DNA of 64,000 nt, from positions 991,316 to 1,055,315 of the forward strand of contig OY821742.1 of assembly GCA_963682055.1 (NCBI GenBank). The letters are read 5' to 3'. The position numbers and the translations under genes were made by a program. Positions 10,193 through 19,900 of the stretch are shown here, in pieces. Within the stretch, counting starts at the first letter, position 1. Each line of letters begins with the position of its first letter. This stretch comes from Primula veris. Taxonomy: Eukaryota; Streptophyta; Magnoliopsida; Ericales; Primulaceae. The notes beneath the pieces are model-generated. The model saw only the letters and a program-made list of their open reading frames with translations, was not told where the DNA came from and did not search any database.

Positions 10193-13100
10193 TTACTCAC
10201 ATTCAACAATAACATCTAATGATTGGGTGTATGATGATGATGATTCACCCATAAATGATTCCATTATTGATGGTTGTTTTGCTGCAAATGAGTTTGGTGG
10301 CACAACCAAAGCACTACCATCACCTTCAAGCATTTGCTCCACCACTTTCATCGAAGGTCTATCCATAGGACCCCATTGTATACACCATAGACCTACTATT
10401 GTTAGCTTTCTTGCTATCTTCTTTGCGTCTTCATCTCCCTCGTCCAACTCGATCCCTAGCTCTTCTCCATGATCTATTCGACTATAAATCCATTCCGGAA
10501 AATAAACCTCACTCGTGCTTTTCTCTACTACGTTCTTTTTGTTCCTCACCCCTACCATTTCCAACAATAACATCCCAAAGCTATACACGTCGGATTTGTA
10601 TGACACGTGTCCAAAATTGCGTGAAAAAACTTCCGGCGCGATGTATCCCACAGTTCCCCTGGCTACAGTCATCGACACTGCACTCTGATTCTTTGAGCAA
10701 AGCTTTGCTAATCCAAAATCGGCTATCTTTGGATGGAAATTTTGGTCCAATAAAATATTATTTGGTTTAATGTCAAAGTGAAGGATCCGTTGATCACATC
10801 CTTGGTGAAGGTACTCGATCCCTTTGGCTACACCAATAGCGATACTTTCGAGCCTCGCCCACCGTAGGGCTTGCTTTTCCTTATCGCATGAGATGTATTT
10901 GTCAAGAGAATGGTTTGGTAAAAACTCGTAAACAAGAGCTCTTTTGAACCCATCGGAACAGAAACCTACTAAACGTACAACATTTATGTGGTGAATTCGA
11001 CCTATTGTTTTCACTTCGTTGATGAAGTCGTCGCCATTTGCCTTAACGTTGTTTAGTATTTTCACCGCAACATAGACTTTGTTGGAGAGTTTTCCTTTGT
11101 AAACTGTTCCGTAACCCCCCTGGCCGATCTTGTACTTGAACTTTGAGGTGATTTTTCTGATATCGGCATAGGTGTATCGGGCCTGCTTGAAAGCTCTATA
11201 ATTTATCAAAAACTTCTCAATTTTTTTCTCATCGTCTTTCTTATTTTTTATTGTCATGATAATACAGTAAGCAGCAATGATGATTGCGATAAGAAGGAAC
11301 AAGCCGCGTAGCAGATCTGCAATAGAAATCATCATATAAATGTAAGGTTCTCTTTTGATAAAAGTCCTAAATGTTCGTTGATGGTCATGTCCAATGTTTG
11401 TAAGTATTGCCAAACAAAATGATAACTTTTTAATATCTTTGCACCTGTGGTATGTGATGTTGGGATGCCGGTGTATATGAATTTATTTTCAGGTACAGAC
11501 CAATTCAGTGTTAGCTTTGAAGGTTCGTCAAGTATCTCAGATGGAATGGAATAGGTGGTATACATCTTCTTGCAAGACCCATATTGTAATCCATATAGAT
11601 TCGAACTGATCGCGTACACGTTGCCCCTTCCGAAGCATGTTGATGAAAGGGGCTCATAATCTACCATATTAATTATGTCGCAACTGAAAAAGCTTATACT
11701 TGGATAAACATATCCACTTGATTCTATTGTGTAGTTGGTATTCGACAAGTCGAGACTTGCGAAGTATTTGAGAAAACAGGTTGGGTGGTGTACTTCCATA
11801 GTCCTCTTCTGGTAATCAATATACTTTACTATTAGTTTCACCTGTAAAATTGAAACCAAATTGGAAATTAAAAAAAGAAAGAAAGTAGTAATCGCATTCT
11901 GTATAAAATAATAATCATTGCAAATTTGCAATCTCGTAATCCCCTTCACAACTGTGTGTACATTTACATGACTAGTAGCAAAAACTTAAGAGAACCAGTT
12001 ACGAATTCGAGCCTTGTCTCAATATAAAGCAATTGTCTATTAAACTGCATGGGTTGCAAATATCAATGTTTTAAATAGCGTTATCGCTACCGTAGCGTTT
12101 TTTCGAGAGAAACGCTAAAAGCGCAAATAGCGTTGTTACATAGCGCTTTGCGGTGTATTTTTTTTTTTGCCTAAATACATATAAATATAACATTAAATTC
12201 AAAACATCTAATAAAAATTAACTAAATATATATAAAAAATTGTAACTAATAATCAAAAAATGATTATACTTGAGATGCCAGAGTATTTACTTTGTTTGCA
12301 AGAGTTTTGGGGATTGATTCTCTTTAAACTCCAATAATTTGATTAAAATTTTTACCAAAAAAAAAAATAAAAATAAATAATTTTTTTTTTTGGACTACAC
12401 CCGATATAGCGTAAATAGCGTTCATATAGCGCGAATTTAGCGTTTTTCCATCTAAATAGCGTTTTTCTTTAAAAACCACTATATCGCACAACGTTGCGCA
12501 ACGTTGCGAGATTTTTAAAACAGTGGAAAATATATACACATATACTGTGTTCTTCAACCTATTTTCTCTTTTTTACACATAGAAATAATAATATACTCTC
12601 TCCGTTCTTATTTAATTGTCCATTACGAAACTACGTGCAATTCTAATCGGACAAGAACTTGTATCGAAATTGTCGGAATGAAAATTTTCAAAAGTTGATC
12701 ATATAGTTCAAATGTTAAATTTTATGATTATATTTTTAAAAAATTTATTTTGACAATTTTGATATAAGTTATAAGCCGGTCAAAATTACACGTATTTTCG
12801 TAATGGATAATTAAATGGGAACGGAGGGACTATCATAAAACAACATCATCTCTATGTATGGTAGCAACTCTGTACTCGAATTTATTGTGTTCATCGAATA
12901 AAAGCATAACATACATCATACACTATATAGTATTTATATACTCTACCCGTTTTCAATTAATTGTGCTATATGAAATTACGTTCATTTTTTACCGAATTAT
13001 AACATGTATCAAAATTGTCGAAATGAAAATTTTCAAAACTAAATCATATAATTTAATGTTTGAACTATATGATTAACTTTTGAAAATTTTATTCCGACAA

Positions 13101-13533
13101 TTTTGATACAAGTTATTCCCCGATTAAAATTGCATGTTTTTTCGTAGTGAAAATTAATTGGAAACGGAGGGAGGAGGGAGTATATAGTTATAGAAGTATA
13201 ATTAGTGGTGATGACAAAAAAAAAAATCTATCTAAAATAAAACTATTTTTTTAGATTAATAATCAACCTTCCAAATTAGCATGCTTTAATCATTTTTCTC
13301 TTTTCAAAATACCAAAGAATTAACATTACCGAGTTTGGGAACTCAATAATGGTGGTGTTATTGTCCAAACAGGCGAGCATGAAGGCCGAGGAGTATGCAC
13401 ATGGCGGCTTTAGGAGAGAGAACGGGTATTGGATGATGAAATTGCCATCGCACTGTCGTAAGCAAGGCTCCCCTCCGGCCGAGATAAGGCAGAACATGAG
13501 AGATAAAGTGATGGATGCCATGGTCACTGCCAT
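10193..13533 (-). CDS. Gene A: LRK10L-type (Lr10-like) receptor-like kinase, non-RD
   Basis: Three exons join in frame: 13533-13330, 11841-11445 and 11316-10193, with GT/AG at each junction, giving about 574 residues. Residues about 1-22 are a signal peptide. A short Cys-rich extracellular region resembling GUB_WAK_bind follows (QYPF, LACLDNNTT, then exon 2). A membrane segment lies near 202-224 (LLRGLFLLIAIIIAAY). The kinase begins near 264 with GQGGYGTVYKG, Lys in [21 protein letters not shown] and GTVGYIAPE. The catalytic loop has Phe before Asp, so it is a non-RD kinase, a class often tied to innate immunity. Compared with gene B, the extracellular part is short and has no mini-exons. Intron 1 (1.49 kb) carries three MITE-like elements. 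It is divergent from gene B. The ligand and role are unknown. Confidence 0.87.
12065..12527. repeat. Foldback MITE-like element rich in TAGCG words, in intron 1 of gene A
   Basis: The ends are complementary: ATGTTTTAAATAGCG at the left and the reverse complement of TTTTTAAAACAGTGG at the right. The outer 100-130 bp of each arm carry many TAGCG/CGCTA words (at least five left, six right). The centre is AT-rich with homopolymer runs. The structure suggests a non-autonomous DNA transposon with long, decayed inverted arms. No TSD could be assigned. Confidence 0.6.
12594..12833. repeat. Stowaway-like MITE, copy 1
   Basis: Left end TACTCTCTCCGTTC and right end GAACGGAGGGACTA form a terminal inverted repeat flanked by TA, the pattern of Stowaway (Tc1/mariner-type) MITEs. 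The arms are complementary almost throughout (GAAATTGTCGGAATG on the left, TTTTGACAATTTTG on the right), so a transcript would fold into one long hairpin. It sits in intron 1 of gene A. Confidence 0.8.
12939..13182. repeat. Stowaway-like MITE, copy 2
   Basis: Same family as 12594-12833, with TACTCTACCCGTTTTC at the left and GGAAACGGAGGG at the right. The right end carries an extra GAGGAGGGAG, apparently a short local duplication. Internal arms match copy 3 closely. Also in intron 1 of gene A. Confidence 0.78.
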
Positions 13534-13571
13534 TGCTATTAGTTTCTATCTGATTTTCTCTTCCTCAGCTT

Positions 13572-14226
13572 CTAAGAGCACTTGCATGTGAGTGTTTATG
13601 TGATACAGTTTCTTATTATCTATCTATCTTCGAACTTTGATATATCTTATAAAATGTGGATTTTACACATCCACTTGATATATGTGTGTGTTGACAATTG
13701 ATATTTTAACTGTAAAGGTATGTTTTACACATTTTGTAACAGTAAAATGGTATGAATAGACTATTACTGTACAAAAATGTTTGAATATCAATCACTCTCA
13801 TTCCCACTTTATTTTGTACATAACTCAACTATATTCTTATATTCCTCTTTCTTTCCTATAATCAACGTGAATCTAGTTAATTATTTAACAGATGGTAAAC
13901 TTTGCTGTGTTCTAATTTGGATAGTTTGTTTTTTTTATTTTCAACAATATTTAATTTTGGTGGAAACTAATTATTTAAATTGTATTGTAAAATAAAGTTG
14001 GAAATTAGTTATTTATATTATTAATCCTATTATTCATATTATATTGTAAAATAAAGGTGTAAACTAATTACATTTGGATTTAATCAAATGGTATTTTAGA
14101 TGATCTGTTGGAGAGAGAAATAGGTAAACTGAATCTGTATTTTAGATGATCTGTTGTGTAAGAATGTATTATAATAGAAATATTTTCATAGTGTGAAATA
14201 GATGATTGGTATACAAGTGCTCTAAC
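13572..14226. repeat. MITE-like element immediately upstream of gene A
   Basis: Left end TAAGAGCACTTGCA and right end TACAAGTGCTCTAA are inverted copies. The inside is AT-rich, with repeated GTATTTTAGATGATCTGTTG words. Its left end lies about 40 bp 5' of the gene A ATG, so it may overlap the promoter or 5' UTR of that gene. Related words occur in the element around 35860-36050. Confidence 0.6.
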
Positions 14227-15420
14227 TGCTGCAATAATGTTGAACTTTAGACTTTCTCATTTTGTATTACAAGTTGTAGTGGTATTAAACGATTCTCAGC
14301 CTTATGAATAGTTTTTTCTTTAGGATGTTTTAGTCATTTTGAAACTACTGTTAAAATGCATACGTAGCTAACCATATGTTAAGTTTTTTTAGTTTGTTTT
14401 TTTAGTTTGTATTTTGGAACTACTGGGTTGTTGGCTTACCAAACACTTGCCCACTGCTCCTGCCGCTCGCCAAGCGGTTGGAGCACTCATTATCCTTACG
14501 TTGCTTCTTTGTAAACATGGATCATATGCAAAATGATTGTGGTATTCCGAATTTTCTTGTCTTCTAGCATTCATATCATAGAAATGAATCTAACTTATTT
14601 TTCAATTTTTTAGCGAACCGAGCTCTTAACAATTCTTAACGAACGTTGTAGTGTTCATGTTCGGTTTGTTTACTTAACCACCGTTAGATTTCTCTTCATG
14701 TCCGATTCATTTATTTAATGAGCGAACACGAACCGCCATGTTAGAATCAAACACGATATATTCATGCGTTCGGTTCATTTGAAGCCCTACCCAAAACTCA
14801 CATATAAAATGGATTTCATGGAATATTTCTTTGGCAAATTTTAAACACATTTTTTTTTCCTTCACAATTATTTTCTTGAGGGCAAGGAGGGTAATGTCCG
14901 TTATTTTAAATTGATGAGTTTCTCCGGCTTGCAACAGGGCGTGTTTAGAGGAGTTAATTATACTTTAATACCATTAACTATAGTTTGTTTTCGTTTTTAT
15001 ACCATAATCTTTAACTTTTTTATTTAGTACCTTCAACTATTGCAATGTTTTCTTCTCGTATCATTCCGTCCACAAAACGGATTGAGAGTTAACATGTGCG
15101 CGTCATGAGCCATTTTTTATGTTGTTTTACTATTATACCATTGAAAACTTATGTACTTACTAAAACATTATATTTCCCTTCAAAACAAAAACAAAAACTA
15201 ATAAGCTTTTGTGTGGTTCTTAGAATTAGAACTAAATATAAATAATGAGCTAAACATGTTATTTTTAATGGATACATATGTTGGAAAAAAAAACTCATAT
15301 TAAATAGTATAAAAAGTAAACAAATGATATAAAATTACAAAATAACAAAAAGACTATTTACTGCAAAAGAAAATGTAAAGATAATATATGAAAAAAAAAA
15401 AGTACATTATAATTGACTTG
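14227..15420. other. AT-rich spacer between genes A and B
   Basis: No gene or complete element is supported. A short stretch at 14430-14530 is more GC-rich and could encode about 30 residues on the minus strand, but I recognise no domain. The remainder is low complexity with scattered poly-A/T runs. Confidence 0.5.
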
Positions 15421-15685
15421 TCAATTTAAGAGAAACAATGCATGGTCAAGTCAAGTACACTGCACACATAATTAATAAGAATACTCGCTCAAAATGATAG
15501 TCAAGTCCTCTTAATTTATAATGTTGATGTGTATGTAGGTGAATAATCTTTTTCCTAAAACCAAATAAATGAAAGACAAATTCAATGAAATTATCTAGTG
15601 TAAAATTTAAGATGAATTTATTTTTACTAAGTTGCTATGATCCTAATATTAAGAAATACAATTATTTATTTCTTTTTTAACATTT
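15421..15685. repeat. Direct duplication, copy 1
   Basis: This block (TCAATTTAAGAGAAAC to TTATTTCTTTTTTAACATTT) is repeated in the same orientation at 15977-16232, about 550 bp away. Long runs are identical, with scattered substitutions and small indels. A kinase-gene fragment lies between the copies. Confidence 0.85.
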
Positions 15686-15705
15686 GTCTATTCCTCCATC
15701 TCATA

Positions 15706-15830
15706 AAAGCATTTGCTCCCCCACTTTCATGGAAGGTCTATCCATTGGACCCCATTGTAACTTTGAAAAATACGTTTACCTAATATTTCTTGCTATCTTC
15801 TTTGGTCTTCATCTCCTTTGTCTATCTCTG
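15706..15830 (-). pseudogene. LRK10L kinase fragment (subdomain XI region)
   Basis: The first 55 bp match gene A at 10325-10376 with only a few changes (GCATTTGCTCC..CCACTTTCAT, GAAGGTCTATCCAT, GGACCCCATTGTA). On the minus strand these encode the MDRPSM region that ends the kinase fold. Beyond it, TTTCTTGCTATCTTCTTT and CTTCATCTCC still match, but intervening bases are lost. It is a relic of a third kinase copy or of a rearranged piece of gene A. Confidence 0.8.
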
Positions 15831-15976
15831 AAAAATACGTTTAGCTAATATTTCGAATATTCTTACGCGTTTTAGTTATAACTAATATTCTGAAAGAATA
15901 GTCATAACTGAGGAGTAATGGGACCCATGCAAGGTTGTAACTGAGGAGTCATAGTTGACTTGTAAACTTCTCCCAT

Positions 15977-16232
15977 TTTCAGTCAATTTAAGAGAAACCA
16001 TGCATGGTCTGGTATTCATCAGACCCGTTGAAAAAGATAGTCAAGTTCTCTTAATTTATAATGTTAATGTGTATGTAGGGGAATAATCTTTTTTCCTAAA
16101 ACCAAATATATGAAGACAAATTCAATGAAGTTATCTAGTGTAAAATTTAAGGGGAATTTATTTTTACTAAGTTGCTATGATCCTAATATTAAGAAATACA
16201 ATTATTTATTTCTTTTTTTAACATTTTGTGTT
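15977..16232. repeat. Direct duplication, copy 2
   Basis: Second copy of the block at 15421-15685, same orientation. Copy 2 differs by small substitutions (GTTAATGTG for GTTGATGTG; ACCAAATATATGAAG for ACCAAATAAATGAAAG). No kinase fragment follows it. Confidence 0.85.
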
Positions 16233-16960
16233 AAATATGAAAAGAATTGTAGAGAGCCTGATGTGGTGAATTGCTCTTACTAAAGTAACATTTAGCGAGT
16301 ATCAGGAATGGTTAATGTTTAAACTTTTGTATTTATTTATCAAGATCCTTTATTTGTAATTTTTCTATAAGAATTGGTACATTGTACATAGTAGCTAGAG
16401 TGAAGTATCAAATTTAAAAAACAAAAAGTAAAATAAGTGGCATCATTAATCATTTATACGTAATTTTAAAATAGGTTTTGATTATAGGTTTTTAATAACT
16501 AAGTCACAAATCCATAATAGAATAAAAGTGTGCAGAGAGTAATTAGGTAAATAATGAAACACAGTCGGGAGATAGGATAGTCTCCCATTTTGAATTTTTT
16601 TTTTGAAAATCAATTTTTATTTAAATAAATAAAAAATTGATTAAAATCTTCATAAGATAGTAGGGGTGACATTTTTGTACCGATTTGTACCAACCGACCG
16701 TTTTTCGAACAGAAAGTATGCCATCCCTCTAAACTAGGGTCTCATTCTAACCCATTTCTCTCTTTTGTAGTACACACGTATGTGTATTATGAGAAAGTAT
16801 GGGGATGATTAACATAATAATTGTGTTAATATTTAATGAAGTAAAAAAAAACAATTTATAATGCACATACAATTTGTCTAAGTGTATTCATAGAAAGCAG
16901 AGGATCATTCTAACCCATTTCTCTCTTTTGTAGTACACACGTCCTTTTTTGTTCCTAGCT
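16233..16960. promoter_or_regulatory. Upstream region of gene B with a 38-bp direct repeat
   Basis: TCATTCTAACCCATTTCTCT and the following 18 bases occur at 16742-16779 and again, identically, at 16905-16942, 163 bp apart. The second copy ends 18 bp before the gene B ATG and so lies in the 5' UTR or core promoter. No clear TATA box was identified. The remainder is AT-rich. Confidence 0.55.
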
Positions 16961-19900
16961 ATGTATCTCTCTATGTCCAACTCTCAACATGTCATATACA
17001 CCATCATCTTCTTCTTTTTCATTATATTTTCTGTTAATAATTCCCAAGCTCAAGAATCAGGTTACCCTTCATCATGTGGGAATCTCACTAATATTACATG
17101 CCCCTTCACACTTTCCAATTCATCATTCTGCCTAACCACGACTAATGAATCCATATTCTATGCAAGTGTTTGTAACCTGGTATGTGAGGACAACAATCGC
17201 ACCGCCGTCTACCGCAGGACTAGGCATAGGAATATGTATATTAGGTATATCCATAATTATTAATTTTTACTCCATCTCTTCCTAATTAATTGTTATTTAC
17301 AAAATTACGTGCAATTTTGTCCGACTTATAACATGTATCAAAATTGTCAAATGAAAATTTTCAAAACTAAATCATCTAATTTAATATTTGAACTATATGG
17401 TTTACTTTTGAAAATTTTTATTCCGACAATTATGATACAAGTTATTGGTCGGTCAAAATTGCACATATTTTCATAATAGACAGTTAATTGTAAACGGATG
17501 GAGTATGTAAACTACTTCCGTCTCAAATTTATTGGTTCAATGTTATGAATAAAAAATATTAAGGGGACATAATAATTATTTTGTATTCTATGATAAATGT
17601 CTTTTGTGCCACCACTTTCTTGTCTTGATTTAAAAAGTGATGATTTATAATTAAGAGCATTTGAAGCAGCATGTGTAAAAGAGGTATTTAAGCTAGTTTA
17701 GCTATGATATTCAAACTATATATATTGCTATAGCAGAATAGGTATAGCAATGGGTACTTTAGACATGTATGCAAGACTTTGGGGATATGAACATTTTACT
17801 ACTTTTTATTTTATTAAAACTTCAATTTTTTTTCCTTTATTCTATTTTATTCATTTTAGAACCCTGTACAATATTAATCCACTCAATTTTGTACCTCATC
17901 CATCAATTCTTTCACAAAAATGACGACATGTGCCTGTACGCGACTAACTTTTGCTGTTCTTATGAGTTAAGTTTATGTTTAGTAAGAATTGGGATGAACC
18001 GAAAATAGAAAAATGTATTATTCTGTCCCTTGTCTTTATTTTTATTTATTTTTATTTATTTATTGGACTTATGTTATAAATGACTGATAAAGCTATAACT
18101 TTGGTCGATCGCGTTAGGTTTTTCAACAATAATATAATGGTAAGTTTAATGCAAATAATGAACAATTCTTGAACTTATTTATTGATCGGATTATTACACT
18201 TGCTCGGATTATTATACTTGCTCGGATTATTACTTATTTATTACAACTGTGCTCGGTTTGACTATTTTATCTCTTATCTTGGTCGATCTCCTTGTTCTTC
18301 GATACTTGGCTCTTTCACTGTTCGGTTTCTTTCTTAATGGGCTAAGCTTTGACTAGTTTCTCTCTTTTCTCAACTTCTCTCTATAATTTTTGAATAGATT
18401 TTCTGGTCCCTTTTTATGAGGGGTAGTTGGCTATTTATGGGCAATTATGCCTTTTAGGATGTTGACAAATGTCTCCATCCCAGAAGGTTTTCAGACATGG
18501 GTCCCTAGTTAAGTGGGCTTGGGCTTTTAGTAGTATCCACCTTTATTTATCATGAAAGGCATGTGTTGACCCATTTAAGCGTTGGATACCCATTTATGAA
18601 GTATGGGTTGATTACTACCCGAATAGGATATCCGGGTCTAATTTTTATGTTCTATCAAGTGCTCCCTGACTTCCTCGGCGTGGTCTCCATGTCGAGGGAG
18701 TCATGATCGGTCTGTCGAGGATATTACCTCGGTTTCGCTGTTCCCAAGGTTACATCGAGACTGTTCCCTGGGGCCCATTTGAGGTCATTAAGGGGTCCTA
18801 TCTTGATACCCTTTTTCGAGGAAAACCCTTGATCTTCCCCACATTTATCTACTATAAAGGTGCCCCATCCCCCATTATCCCATTTATTGTCACGAAACGG
18901 TGACACGATGGCTTCTCCCAATGGTTCGACAGGAGACAACTCTTCAGATTACATTGCTTACTTGGAGAATGAGGTCAAGAAGGTTCGTGCCCTGAAAAAG
19001 AAATTGGCGGATGTGACCAAAAGGTTGTCTGACACGGATGCGGCGCACCACATAACCATGGCTGATAGGGATTGGGCCTTCGAGCGTATAAAGAGGCTCG
19101 AGGCTTCACTGGCTAAGCAAAAGGCAGCAAAAAGGGCCTACAAGCTTGCCTTCAAGGAGTTGCATACTCGGTCTAAACCGAGCTCGGATGACGATGAAGA
19201 AGGCTCTTCCTCGGAATAATTAGTCTTTTATGATTTCTTTGTATTGGGTGTCATCACCAAGTTGTAATCGAATCATGGGAAATATTAATAAAACATCTTT
19301 TGATTTCATTCTTGTCTGTTTATTTCCTTGATACCTTATTGGATGACTTTAATTGTATCTGAACTGCTGTAGTTATCCATAAATATTCTTGGGAAGTTCA
19401 AGAGGTTGTCTTTCTTCGAGATGACCTCTGAGCTACCACTTGTTTCTCCCTATAAGAAGGGACTGTCCCTGTATTCTTTGTGCAACTCAATTCTTTATTA
19501 ACGAACAAATGGCTTCTCCTCGTGAAGATGGTGGTGACAACATTCATGAATACGTCGCCCATCTCGAGGAGGAGGTTCGGAAGGCTTGTGTCCTCGAAAG
19601 GAGGGTTGCCTTTTTAACCATGGAGGCTCGCCGAGCTGATGAGATGGACGAGCGCTTGGAGGCCATGGAGAGTGAATATCAGAAGTCTTTGATCGACAAT
19701 ATTTGGGCTCGTGCTCGGATCAAAGAGCTTGAGGCCTCTAGAAATAGGCACATTGCTTCCAAGAGAGCTTACAGACTGGCCCTTAAGGAAGTGTATGCTC
19801 GGTTGAAGAGGAAGTTAAATGATGAAGCGGGCCCTTCTACAAAATGATTTTATTATTTTTATTGTATTTCCTTTATGTTGACTGCTTCTTCTGTAATTAA

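Noticed and set aside
10179..10770. Plus-strand open frames over the gene A kinase
   Set aside because: They lie antisense to a kinase domain with all motifs intact; shadow frames.
14389..14574. Small minus-strand ORF
   Set aside because: About 60 residues, no domain, no conserved partner in the window.
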